Assembly (NCBI GenBank): GCA_016787895.1
Contig: JAEUTN010000014.1
Location: 868,001 to 932,000 of the forward strand
From: Bacteroidia bacterium
GTDB lineage: Bacteria; Bacteroidota; Bacteroidia; B-17B0; Aurantibacillaceae
Length of the DNA: 64,000 nucleotides
Direction of reading: 5' to 3'
The position numbers were made by a program, and so were the translations under genes. Under the pieces are notes generated by a model that did no database searches, had not been told where the DNA came from, and saw only the letters and a list, made by a program, of their open reading frames with translations. Below, one piece after another: positions 16,485 to 25,163 of the stretch; the stretch's first letter is position 1; each line of letters opens with the position of its first letter.

Positions 16485-17888
16485 ATGAAAGCGACACGGT
16501 TTTTTCTCCTCATACTGGTGTCCGGTATTTTTTTGAATTGCCAAAGAACAGAGGAGGAAAGTACAAGCACAATTCCTGAAACCGTTACCTGGGCCGAACA
16601 CATAGCGCCTCTTGTGTTCCACAATTGCACACCCTGTCACCGCGAAGGAGAAAGCGGACCTTTTCCATTGATGTCGTATTCGGATGCGTTTAAAAAAGCG
16701 GCTAAAATCCGGTTTGTGACCCAAAGCGGCTACATGCCCCCCTGGCCTGCGGATGCAAGTTATTCGCATTTTGTTGGGGAGCGGGTGCTGAGTTCTTCAG
16801 AGAAGGCATTCATTAAAGCCTGGGTAGATCGTGGAATGCCCAGAGGAGATGCTTTAAAGGAGCCAAAACCACCGGTGTTTTACAGAGGCTCGTTTTTTGG
16901 CAAACCCGACCTGGTGGTGCGGGCTAAAGAGTTTGTTCAAATTAAAGGGAATGGCAGGGATGTTTTTCTGATCATGAAATTCCCTTATGAAATTGAAAAG
17001 GACACTTTGGTGGACCTGGTGGAATTTGTACCACAGCAGCGTCAACTGGTTCACCATGTGAACGGTCACCTGATTTCATACGATGCTACTCGCAGCTTTA
17101 ACTATATGAGTGGTTCTACCATTCATTCTGACACAAAAACCGAACTTTTAAAGGTTTACGAAAACATGCATATTCCGTATACCGATGGCAAACAACCTCA
17201 ATACCCCACCTTAACACCGAATGCCGTGTATTACCTTCCGGGGTATTTGCCCCCGCATTATCCTGAACAGGTTGGTGGCTATCGTTTAAAAAAGAATGGA
17301 GTGTTTTTATTAAACAATGTTCATTACGGTCCCAGCAATGCCGATTGTTTAGACAGCAGTTACATCAATGTGTTTTTCAGGAAAACACCCATACAGCGAA
17401 GCATACTTGAAACCCAGTTGGGTACTTTTGGCTTAACGCCCATAGAACCTGAATTTGTAATTCCTCCAAACGAGGTAAAAACCTTTCACACCCAATACAC
17501 TTTGCCACAAACCATTTCCCTGATTTCAGTGAACCCGCACATGCATTTGATTGGCCAATCGTTTTGGGCTTTTGCACTGGGGCTCGATGGCGACACCATT
17601 CCGCTCATTCGCATAAACAAATGGGATTTCCGCTGGCAGTATTATTATACTTTTAAACATCCCGTAAAACTTAAAAAGGGAAGCACCATACACGTGTACG
17701 GCACTTTTGATAACACTTCAAAAAACCCGAACAATCCTTTTCATCCACCTCAAAGTATCACTCAGGGTAATGGCGTTGAGAGCATGAAAACCAGTGAAGA
17801 GATGTTTCAGTTTATTTACACGTTTATGTCCTACAAAGAAGGGGATGAGAGGATGGATTTGGAAAGAAAAGTGCCTCATCTCAAGTAA
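16485..17888 (+). CDS. Heme-c lipoprotein fused to a PHM-type copper monooxygenase
   Basis: 467 residues. A signal peptide ends at a probable lipobox (FLNC, Cys19). The N-terminal domain has one c-type heme site, CTPCH (Cys48, Cys51, His52), with Met84 in SGYMPPWPAD as likely axial ligand. The C-terminal ~300 residues carry the ligand set of peptidylglycine alpha-hydroxylating monooxygenase (type II, ascorbate-dependent). CuH ligands are His190-His191 and His280 (NNVHYGPSN); CuM ligands are His352 and His354 (NPHMHLIG) and Met440 (SEEMFQFIYTFM). All six copper ligands appear intact, so an O2-dependent hydroxylase at the outer membrane or periplasm, fed electrons through the heme, is plausible. 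The substrate is unknown. Confidence 0.75.
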   Translation: MKATRFFLLILVSGIFLNCQRTEEESTSTIPETVTWAEHIAPLVFHNCTPCHREGESGPFPLMSYSDAFKKAAKIRFVTQSGYMPPWPADASYSHFVGERVLSSSEKAFIKAWVDRGMPRGDALKEPKPPVFYRGSFFGKPDLVVRAKEFVQIKGNGRDVFLIMKFPYEIEKDTLVDLVEFVPQQRQLVHHVNGHLISYDATRSFNYMSGSTIHSDTKTELLKVYENMHIPYTDGKQPQYPTLTPNAVYYLPGYLPPHYPEQVGGYRLKKNGVFLLNNVHYGPSNADCLDSSYINVFFRKTPIQRSILETQLGTFGLTPIEPEFVIPPNEVKTFHTQYTLPQTISLISVNPHMHLIGQSFWAFALGLDGDTIPLIRINKWDFRWQYYYTFKHPVKLKKGSTIHVYGTFDNTSKNPNNPFHPPQSITQGNGVESMKTSEEMFQFIYTFMSYKEGDERMDLERKVPHLK

Positions 17889-17904
17889 TGCGCTAGCCCA
17901 CCAC

Positions 17905-17936
17905 GTATCCCCCTCTGGAGGGGGGTAGGGGGGAGG
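17905..17936 (+). repeat. Left inverted repeat of the DUF559 cassette
   Basis: Begins GTATCCCCCTCTGGAGGGGG and ends GGGGGGAGG. It contains a self-complementary CCCCCTC/GAGGGGG hairpin. Its first 12 bases and its GGGGGAGG end recur, inverted, at 18392-18435. Confidence 0.6.
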
Positions 17937-17962
17937 AAAATCCACCCAGTATTGTCGAATAG

Positions 17963-18340
17963 TCAACGATTTCTAATAGTATGAATGACGTCTTGAATTA
18001 CCATTTTTACCTGGCTCATAGACTTTAGCACCTCTTCATCTTTAAATCGAATAACTTTAAATCCAGCCTCTTCAAGATTTTTTTGACGGATTTGGTCTTT
18101 AACTATGACTTCATCAAATAAATGAGAATACCCATCCACTTCAATAATTAATTTTAGTTCCTTGCACATAAAATCGGCAATATAATTTAGAACAGGTCGT
18201 TGACGATTAAACGTATAACCTGTTTGTTTGGCTTTAAGAACGTATTTCCATAAACATGCTTCAGCTTTGGTCATGCCGTTTCTGTTTTCACGTGCGAAAT
18301 CCTTAAGATGTTTATTGTAAAAGTTATATTGACTCTTCAC
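17963..18340 (-). CDS. DUF559 domain endonuclease-like protein
   Basis: 125 residues. DUF559 proteins have a Vsr/PD-(D/E)xK-like fold. Visible features are NRQRPVLNYIADFMCKELKL, then IIEVDGYSHLFDE (acidic Glu-x-Asp at the expected core) and a final VIRFKDEEVLKS strand. The start is set at GTG 18340 (KSQYNFYNKHLKDFARENR), matching family N-termini; the frame continues upstream only into the GC-rich repeat. Solitary DUF559 genes are widespread and their substrates unknown. The base composition looks more AT-rich than the neighbours. It is flanked by inverted GC-rich repeats, suggesting an inserted cassette. Confidence 0.75.
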   Translation of the reverse strand: MKSQYNFYNKHLKDFARENRNGMTKAEACLWKYVLKAKQTGYTFNRQRPVLNYIADFMCKELKLIIEVDGYSHLFDEVIVKDQIRQKNLEEAGFKVIRFKDEEVLKSMSQVKMVIQDVIHTIRNR

Positions 18341-18391
18341 AGTATATTGCGTTCGCGGAATAAATTTACAAAAGAATTTAAGGGACAAAAG

Positions 18392-18435
18392 CTCCTCCCC
18401 CGTCCTGCGGACACCCCCTCCCAAGAGGGGGATAC
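18392..18435 (-). repeat. Right inverted repeat of the DUF559 cassette
   Basis: Read on the reverse strand it begins GTATCCCCCTCTTGGGAGGG and ends GGGGGAGGAG, closely matching the left repeat but with a longer middle (GTCCGCAGGAC, itself a small hairpin). It lies 10 bases from the hrpB stop. Confidence 0.6.
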
Positions 18436-18445
18436 GACCTTTAGT

Positions 18446-20932
18446 TCATCGCTTCGTACTTCTCCCTTTCGCCACGGCCGGCGCTGTCCAGGGATCCTCG
18501 GGCCAGGAATGTTTGGGGTAACGGCGTTGCAATTCCTTTTTAACCTCAAAATACATATTGTTCCAAAAGCTGTTTAAATCGGAAGTCACCTGAACGGGTT
18601 TATATCCGGGAGACAACAAATGCATCACCACAGCGGTTTTGCCATTGTTCACTTTTGGTGTATCACTTAAACCAAACACTTCCTGCAAACGCACCGCCAA
18701 CAAGGGAGTTGCGCCGTTTGGAAAATACTGCAGATTGATTTTGGAACCACTGGGGACGTCTATTTTTGAAGGCGCCAGTTGGTTTAACTTTTGCTGCAAT
18801 TCCCAGTCAAGAGAATGAAACAAAGCTTCCGATAAATTGATTTTTTTCAGATCCTCGGGTTTTTTTACTTCCTTTAAATAGGGGCCAAGCCACGTTTTGT
18901 TTTGAGCAAGAAGGGCTGGAGTGTTCACATCCGGCCAGTTTTGATCGGGATTCCAGGTTCTTAAACTTAAAATACGGTTTTGCAATTGCACCATGTTTTC
19001 ATCAAAGTCAAGCAAAGATGCTCCTTCTGTTTCAATGGCTTTTGAAATGGCAGATAAACGCTGTTCTTCTGTAATCGTTTTTAAAGGTTTTGATTGCAGC
19101 ACAATACTGCCGATTTTTAATTCTGTGTTGGCGAGTAAACCTCCCTTTCGTGTGTCCCAGGCAATCACTTCCTGTTCTTTTACAAGACCAATTAAATCTT
19201 TTGGGTTTAAGGGCGCTGCCAGAAAAATTTTTCCCAGGCCCTCTCTCAGATCCATGTGCGCAACAGCCAGCCAGGGCTCATGCGCCAGATCATCCTTGTG
19301 TCCTGCGGCAGCGATTCGACCGTTAGCCAATTGAAATTGCGCATTATTGCCCGGTCGCGCCGAAGCAATGCGTTCAGGGTAAGCAAAGGCTAAAAGCAAG
19401 CCGGTTTCGAAAGGATCAATGGCCTCGTTGTTTACTTCAAGACCCAACATCTTTCTGTAGGAGGCGGCTACTTTTTCAATGCGCGAAAAACGCCCACCCA
19501 AGCTGTTATTTTTTCTTGCTCTTCGCAAAGCCTCAATGCGGAGGTTGATGTCAATTCCGGTTTCTCTGGGCAAAGGATCACGCTCTTCCAATACGGCGGC
19601 AATGTCAGTCCCCAATTGTTTATCGGTTGTTTCATTTGCCATTAACAGCATGTGTGCGATGCGTGGGTGGCAGGCCAGTTTATGGATTTGTTTTCCATGC
19701 GCCGTAATTTTAGCATTCTCTAAAGCATTGATTTGATGAAGCGTGTCGCTGGCTTGTGCTAATGCGGCTTTAGGGGGAGGTGTGAGCCAGGTGAGTTGTT
19801 GGATGTCGGGCACTCCCCATTGCGCCATGTCCAGCATCAGGTCGCACAAATCGGCTTCCATAATTTCAGGCACGCGGTGTTCGGCCAAACGGGAATGTGT
19901 GGCGGTGGTCCACATGCGGTAGCAGGTGCCGGGGCTCAAACGCCCCGCACGTCCGGCCCGCTGATCGGCAGAGTCTTTGGAGATGCGAATGGTTTCCAAA
20001 CGCGAAAGACCCGATTTAGGATCAAAACGGGAGGTGCGCGCAAAACCACAATCCACCACAATGCGTATACCTTCAATGGTTAAACTGGTTTCGGCAATGG
20101 AAGTGGCCAGTACGATTTTACGTTTACCAAATTTATTAGGCTGTAAGGCTAAAAATTGCTCCTGCGGCGATAACTGTCCGTAAAGGGGATGAATTGAAAA
20201 CGCTGTGTTCTGTTCTTTTAATAGGGCCTCACAGGCCCTGATTTCTCCTTCACCCGGCAAAAACACAAGGGCGTCGCCCTCTTTTTCTGCCATGGCTCTC
20301 ATCACTGTTCTTGCCGTTAATTCGGGCAGTAATTTTTCGTCGGCATCGTTCGTATAAATAATTTCAACAGGATATTGTTTCCCTTCGCTTACAATAACAG
20401 GTGCTTTTAACAGCGTACTTAATTGAGGCATGTTGAGTGTTGCCGACATGATAAGGATGCGCAGTTCGGGTCTTAACACTTGCTGGGCTTCCCGGCAAAG
20501 GGCCAGGGCCAGGTCGGCATTCAGGTTGCGTTCGTGAAACTCATCAAAAATAACCAGGCCTGCATTTTCAAGCGCGTTGTCGTCTTGCAACATTCGGGTA
20601 AGTATACCTTCGGTAACCACTTCAAGGCGGGTGGTTTTGCTAATCCGGCTCTCAAAACGAATGCGGTATCCAATGCTTTGGCCTACTTCTTCATCTAACA
20701 AAGAGGCCATGCGTAGAGCTATACTTTTGGTGGCCAAACGCCTTGGTTCAAGCATGATGATGGTTTTGCCCAGAAGCCAGGGTTCATCCAATAAAGCCAG
20801 AGACAACAAGGTACTTTTGCCTGCACCTGGAGGCGCGTTGACAATCAGCGTATTGTTTTTTGCAAGCTGTTCTCGCACCTGAGGAATGATCCCGGTAACC
20901 GGAAGTGCTATTTTAAATGGGTCGAAGCTCAA
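18446..20932 (-). CDS. hrpB: ATP-dependent helicase HrpB
   Basis: A DEAH-type RNA/DNA helicase of 828 residues, the family's normal length. Motif I is APPGAGKST (33-41), motif II DEFHER (130-135), motif III SAT (163-165) and motif VI QRAGRAGR (324-331). The HrpB-specific C-terminal region ends with a YPKHSWPEDPWTA-like segment, the family hallmark. The start codon is TTG at 20932: no ATG occurs nearby and the predicted N-terminus (SFDPFKIALPVTGIIPQV) aligns with other Bacteroidota HrpB starts. The cellular substrate of HrpB in this phylum is not established. It converges on the DUF559 cassette. Confidence 0.95.
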   Translation of the reverse strand: MSFDPFKIALPVTGIIPQVREQLAKNNTLIVNAPPGAGKSTLLSLALLDEPWLLGKTIIMLEPRRLATKSIALRMASLLDEEVGQSIGYRIRFESRISKTTRLEVVTEGILTRMLQDDNALENAGLVIFDEFHERNLNADLALALCREAQQVLRPELRILIMSATLNMPQLSTLLKAPVIVSEGKQYPVEIIYTNDADEKLLPELTARTVMRAMAEKEGDALVFLPGEGEIRACEALLKEQNTAFSIHPLYGQLSPQEQFLALQPNKFGKRKIVLATSIAETSLTIEGIRIVVDCGFARTSRFDPKSGLSRLETIRISKDSADQRAGRAGRLSPGTCYRMWTTATHSRLAEHRVPEIMEADLCDLMLDMAQWGVPDIQQLTWLTPPPKAALAQASDTLHQINALENAKITAHGKQIHKLACHPRIAHMLLMANETTDKQLGTDIAAVLEERDPLPRETGIDINLRIEALRRARKNNSLGGRFSRIEKVAASYRKMLGLEVNNEAIDPFETGLLLAFAYPERIASARPGNNAQFQLANGRIAAAGHKDDLAHEPWLAVAHMDLREGLGKIFLAAPLNPKDLIGLVKEQEVIAWDTRKGGLLANTELKIGSIVLQSKPLKTITEEQRLSAISKAIETEGASLLDFDENMVQLQNRILSLRTWNPDQNWPDVNTPALLAQNKTWLGPYLKEVKKPEDLKKINLSEALFHSLDWELQQKLNQLAPSKIDVPSGSKINLQYFPNGATPLLAVRLQEVFGLSDTPKVNNGKTAVVMHLLSPGYKPVQVTSDLNSFWNNMYFEVKKELQRRYPKHSWPEDPWTAPAVAKGRSTKR

Positions 20933-21106
20933 GGGCGTATGTTCCAGACTGTAAAAGTAAGCGGAATCTTTGGTGCAGATACCAGGTGGAGCCGGAGTTT
21001 AAGAATTTTGTCATCAGACTTAGAAAAATGAAACACGAATTCGTTTAGCGAGAGAAATTGACATTAATTTTCCTACTTTTACCTCTGCCCTTTTAAAAAC
21101 CAGACC

Positions 21107-24100
21107 ATGAAAAAAAGCCTATTCCTGTTCGCCGGCATTTTGTTTTTCGGAATTGCCAATTCCCAAAACCCCGGAGATACCATTGTTGTAAAAGCCTTTA
21201 AGTACGGCAGCAGTACCCGTGATACCCTCATTAATTTTCCGGGCAATAACCTCACGTTCGAAAAGATTATCATGAAATACAACATGCGTTGTAAAAACGG
21301 CTTGATCTCAAACCAAACTTTTCCCAACCAGGGCTGCGGAGAGTGGGATTATTCCTGCAACACTTTTATTGTGGACTCTACGCGTATTGAGCAAAACCCC
21401 AATACCGCTCCAAGCCACATCATCAGCAATTTTACGGGAACCGTGTTTCCTTACAGCAATACCCCTATTTACGATTATTATAACTTTCTTCACACCAGCG
21501 TGAGTTTAAACAGTGTGGTTTCGGAAACGGCTACTGCAATAGGAACAGGCAATACTTCAGCCCCTGATGTTTTGAAATCGAACGAACGTTCGGGCAAAAC
21601 CCAAATTTTAGTAACTGCCGCTGAACTTAGCGGTGCCGGATTTACTGCCGGGAACATCGATGCCATTCTTTTAAATGTAGCCAATGCCGGCGGTGGGGTT
21701 AATTTTTTCAGGGTCGACATGCAACACAGTCTGGCTTCCATTCTCAGCAATACTTCAGTGGTTCTGACCGGATTCACAAACGTGTATAACCACAACTATA
21801 ATTTTACAGCCGGAAACAACAGGATACAATTCCACACCCCCTTTGTTTGGAATGGAACCGATAATGTATTGATTCAACTTTCGTTCACAAACACCAATCC
21901 TTCCAGTCCAATTGTATTTAACGGACACAACTCTCCGGCTAACCCATGTTTATACGCCAGAAACAATTATGCGCTCGACCTTTCCTCAAACGGACACGTG
22001 GTGTTAAATGCATCGGCCTTGTCGGCCATCAGTACTGAGCTCACCATAAGTTTTTGGGCTTATGGCGATGCTAACCTGCTGCCAACTAACACTTCTCTCT
22101 TGTATGGCTGGGGAACCAATCCAAGCCAGAGAAATTTAAACCTGCACCACCCCTGGAGCAACTCCAACATGTATTTTGATTGTGGTTACAGTGCAGGCAA
22201 TTACGACCGCATCAACAAAGTGGCAACTGCCTCTGAAATGGGCGGACAATGGAACCACTGGGCCTTCACAAAAAATACAGCTACAGGTGTAATGAACATT
22301 TATCTGAACGGCGCTTTGTGGCACACGGGTACCGCAAAAACCAAACCCATTGCTTTGTTGAACCTTATTTTAGGAAAAGACAATGCTTACACGAATAATT
22401 ACAAAGGCAAGGTGAATGAACTTTGTATCTTTAATAAAGCCCTGGCTCAGGCCGATATCCAATCCTGGATGAATCGCAGCATTGACGCCACTCACCCTTT
22501 CTTTGCCAATTTACTCTCTTATTTTAAACTGAACGAAGGCAGTGGCGCAACGGTTACCGATGCACAAAATGCTCAAACTTCACCAGGCACCAACCTTCGC
22601 TGGACTTACGACAGAGGCTTGCAACTCAGCCGTATGTTTGAAAGTTCCACTGTACGCCCAAACCTTTCGTTTTTACGCGGCACTTATAGCATAAGCACGA
22701 ATACAGTAATAGTAAAAGACTCCGTTGTGCGGCCCGCGAGTGTTATCGAATCTTATTCCATCACCAACAATGCTGCGGCAGTTCCAATGGCACATGATGT
22801 AGTGAGTTTGGTAACCACTACAACAGCCTATTCGGCAGCTCCTATAAAAATTTATGACGGTGATACAGGCGTTTTAACCGGCACACTGGCTGCTGTTCCC
22901 CAGGGCACCATTACCATCAGCACCTTAAATTACATCCGCCGCTTTCCTTTTTACAACGAAATCATGTCATTTGTTACACCTTATGGCAAGGGACTCGACA
23001 TGGGCCTGAAAGGCAAATCCTGGTATTACGATGTGAGCGATTTTGCTCCTTTGCTTCAAGGCCCAAAGCGCCTGGTGATGGCCATGGGCGGGGAGTTTCA
23101 GGAACAAATGGACATTGATTTCTGGTTTATCGTGGGCACACCTCCCCGCAATGTATTAAACTTTAATCAACTTTGGCAAGGGGCTTACCGCGATGGAGGT
23201 GCAAGCATCAACAGCGTGGTGAACGACACCCGTTTTCCGGTGCAGAGTGTGGCTACCCAAAGTAACGCGCAGCAATTCAAATTGCGTTCAACCATTACCG
23301 GGCATGGTGCTGAAGGAGAGTTCCACCAAAATGGTGGCACCATCACCCATTTCTTTAATGTGAATGGTGGTCCAAGCGAATTCAGCTGGCCAATTACTGA
23401 GGAATGCGCTTTTAATGTAATTTATCCTCAGGGAGGCACCTGGGTATACGACCGTCAGGGCTGGTGTCCGGGACAAAGTTCATTAACCAAAGAATTTGAT
23501 TTAACACCTCACATTACTCCGGGCTCTACGGTAACCCTGGATTATTCCTGCGCCAACCCACCGTTTCCGGCAGGCGATTACCGTTATTTGGTGGCCCATC
23601 AATTGGTAAGTTACGGAGGACCTAACCACTCTCTGGATGCCGCAATTGTGGATGTAAAATCCCCAAGCACGAAAGCCGCTTATTCAAGAAAAAATCCTAT
23701 TTGTAACCACCCGGTGATTGTAGTCAGAAATACGGGCTCAACAGTTATCAACGATCTCGAAATCCATTATTGGGTAAATAACGCTTCGGTGAAACAAATT
23801 TATACCTGGGCCGGCACCCTTAATTTTATGGATACCGTGAGTATTGAATTGCCGAAACAAAACCTGTGGTTATACGACGTGCAGCCAACGAACAATAATT
23901 TTAAAGCCGAAATTGTAAAGGTAAACTTTGCTAATGACCAATATTCACACAACAATACCTATACCTCAGCCTTTGTTATTCCTGAAACCATCCCGTCCCT
24001 CTTCTCGGTAGAGTTCAGAACAAACAATTTGCCAACCACCAATAGTTACAAAATCTTTGATGAAAGCGGAAACGTAGTGGGCCAAAGTAATTTTACCGCT

Positions 24101-24571
24101 GCTAACACGACTTATCTCGACAACTACGAATTAAACGGCTGTTACACTATGGTGGTGGACGATACCGGTCACGACGGTTTATCCTGGTGGGCCAATACCG
24201 GGCAAGGTTCGGGATTTGTAAGACTTAAGAACGCCTCCGCTCAGATTATTAAAACCTTTAACGCCGATTTCGGAGGTGGATTTCAGTTTAGTTTCACCAC
24301 CGACTCCCCTTTGTCAATTGAAAAACAAGGCAGTTTGTCGGCAAGCATCAATGTGTATCCAAATCCGGCGCGTGAGCGTTTTGTGGTGGAAGGCAATTTG
24401 TTAGGAGCCGAACTGAAGTTGGTGGATGTTTTGGGCAGAGAGGTTGAGGTACAATCAACCAGCTCCAACGAGCGAACCGAGTTCAACACATCCAGCCTCA
24501 AGCCCGGCCTCTATTTCATCCAAATTACAAAGGGGGATGACAAGGCTGTGAAAAAAATTGTGGTACAATAA
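21107..24571 (+). CDS. T9SS-secreted LamG / PNGase F-like protein
   Basis: 1154 residues. The signal peptide (MKKSLFLFAGILFFGIANSQ) is followed by a beta-rich region with the motif NQGCGEWDYSCN (about residue 75). A LamG/concanavalin-like domain covers about 287-440 (LTISFWAYG to ELCIFNKALAQADIQSW). A region at about 630-860 resembles peptide-N-glycosidase F-related proteins (GAEGEFHQNGG, CAFNVIYPQGGTWVYDR, GWCPGQ). A small domain near 1015-1050 (DTGHDGLSWWANTGQGSGF) precedes the C-terminal T9SS type A sorting domain (INVYPNPARERFVVEG). N-glycan release from glycoproteins is a reasonable guess, but the catalytic acids of PNGase F were not verified. It is flanked by hrpB on the opposite strand and a small lipoprotein. 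Confidence 0.75.
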   Translation: MKKSLFLFAGILFFGIANSQNPGDTIVVKAFKYGSSTRDTLINFPGNNLTFEKIIMKYNMRCKNGLISNQTFPNQGCGEWDYSCNTFIVDSTRIEQNPNTAPSHIISNFTGTVFPYSNTPIYDYYNFLHTSVSLNSVVSETATAIGTGNTSAPDVLKSNERSGKTQILVTAAELSGAGFTAGNIDAILLNVANAGGGVNFFRVDMQHSLASILSNTSVVLTGFTNVYNHNYNFTAGNNRIQFHTPFVWNGTDNVLIQLSFTNTNPSSPIVFNGHNSPANPCLYARNNYALDLSSNGHVVLNASALSAISTELTISFWAYGDANLLPTNTSLLYGWGTNPSQRNLNLHHPWSNSNMYFDCGYSAGNYDRINKVATASEMGGQWNHWAFTKNTATGVMNIYLNGALWHTGTAKTKPIALLNLILGKDNAYTNNYKGKVNELCIFNKALAQADIQSWMNRSIDATHPFFANLLSYFKLNEGSGATVTDAQNAQTSPGTNLRWTYDRGLQLSRMFESSTVRPNLSFLRGTYSISTNTVIVKDSVVRPASVIESYSITNNAAAVPMAHDVVSLVTTTTAYSAAPIKIYDGDTGVLTGTLAAVPQGTITISTLNYIRRFPFYNEIMSFVTPYGKGLDMGLKGKSWYYDVSDFAPLLQGPKRLVMAMGGEFQEQMDIDFWFIVGTPPRNVLNFNQLWQGAYRDGGASINSVVNDTRFPVQSVATQSNAQQFKLRSTITGHGAEGEFHQNGGTITHFFNVNGGPSEFSWPITEECAFNVIYPQGGTWVYDRQGWCPGQSSLTKEFDLTPHITPGSTVTLDYSCANPPFPAGDYRYLVAHQLVSYGGPNHSLDAAIVDVKSPSTKAAYSRKNPICNHPVIVVRNTGSTVINDLEIHYWVNNASVKQIYTWAGTLNFMDTVSIELPKQNLWLYDVQPTNNNFKAEIVKVNFANDQYSHNNTYTSAFVIPETIPSLFSVEFRTNNLPTTNSYKIFDESGNVVGQSNFTAANTTYLDNYELNGCYTMVVDDTGHDGLSWWANTGQGSGFVRLKNASAQIIKTFNADFGGGFQFSFTTDSPLSIEKQGSLSASINVYPNPARERFVVEGNLLGAELKLVDVLGREVEVQSTSSNERTEFNTSSLKPGLYFIQITKGDDKAVKKIVVQ

Positions 24572-24615
24572 AGGCAAGAGTCTTTCGTTAAAAGGAGAAA
24601 CGTCTTTTTGCAGCC

Positions 24616-25008
24616 ATGAACAGTAAGGGTTTTCTGTGTTTAATAGTTGTGAGTTTGTGTTTTCTTCAGTGCAAGAAAGACAACTCTAATTACCAGGGGT
24701 ATTTTTATAGTAAGGTACCTGGCGATGATGCGCAACTAACCTTGTACCTGGATGGACACATCCAGGGGCTGCTTCCTTTTGTGAAGACCGATTCCATTGG
24801 ATTTACCGCTGACTCCATTAAGAAGTATGCTTTGAAATTGAATGTTCAGGAGGGTAAACACAAACTCGAAGCCAAAGACCAGAACGGGCTCACGCGATCT
24901 TCCGGCAGCTTTAAGGTCACCAAAAACAAAACATCTTCAAGTGGCAACATCGGGGGGCACGAATTAATACTGGAAAACGGGGAGTTGAGGGTTGGGATTT
25001 ATTTTTAG
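24616..25008 (+). CDS. Small lipoprotein, unknown function
   Basis: 130 residues. A signal peptide with lipobox-like CFLQC (Cys19) is followed by KKDNSN, as in many Bacteroidota lipoproteins. The mature part is short and beta-rich (LTLYLDGHIQGLLPF, LNVQEGKHKLEAKDQNG), compatible with a small Ig-like or PEGA-like fold. No family was recognised. It lies 44 bases after the T9SS LamG protein gene and may be co-transcribed with it. Confidence 0.65.
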   Translation: MNSKGFLCLIVVSLCFLQCKKDNSNYQGYFYSKVPGDDAQLTLYLDGHIQGLLPFVKTDSIGFTADSIKKYALKLNVQEGKHKLEAKDQNGLTRSSGSFKVTKNKTSSSGNIGGHELILENGELRVGIYF

Positions 25009-25123
25009 CCCTCCTTTTTAAGGATTTTCTGCCGTTTCTTTCCCTGCATAGAAGCCTGCCAAAGCATGCAGCGCGCTGATTAAAGCCCCGTACAATTCAA
25101 CCCCTTTATTTGCAGGGATTTAC

Positions 25124-25131
25124 TATATTTG
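25124..25131 (+). promoter_or_regulatory. Putative -7 box TATATTTG for lepA
   Basis: A perfect TAnnTTTG box 32 bases before the lepA ATG at 25164. It supports the shorter lepA reading, because an upstream in-frame start at 25110 would precede the promoter. No well-placed -33 element was found. Confidence 0.45.
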
Positions 25132-25163
25132 TAGCCCTTAAAAAAACACCTTTTACAGCTACA

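Larger units (their letters stand above)
17905..18435. mobile_element. Possible mobile DUF559 cassette bounded by inverted GC-rich repeats
   Basis: A DUF559 gene is enclosed by two GC-rich hairpin sequences in opposite orientation (17905-17936 and 18392-18435), inserted exactly between two convergent genes. The right boundary is 10 bases from the hrpB stop and the left one 16 bases after the monooxygenase stop. No transposase or target-site duplication was identified, so mobility is inferred from the architecture only. Confidence 0.4.
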
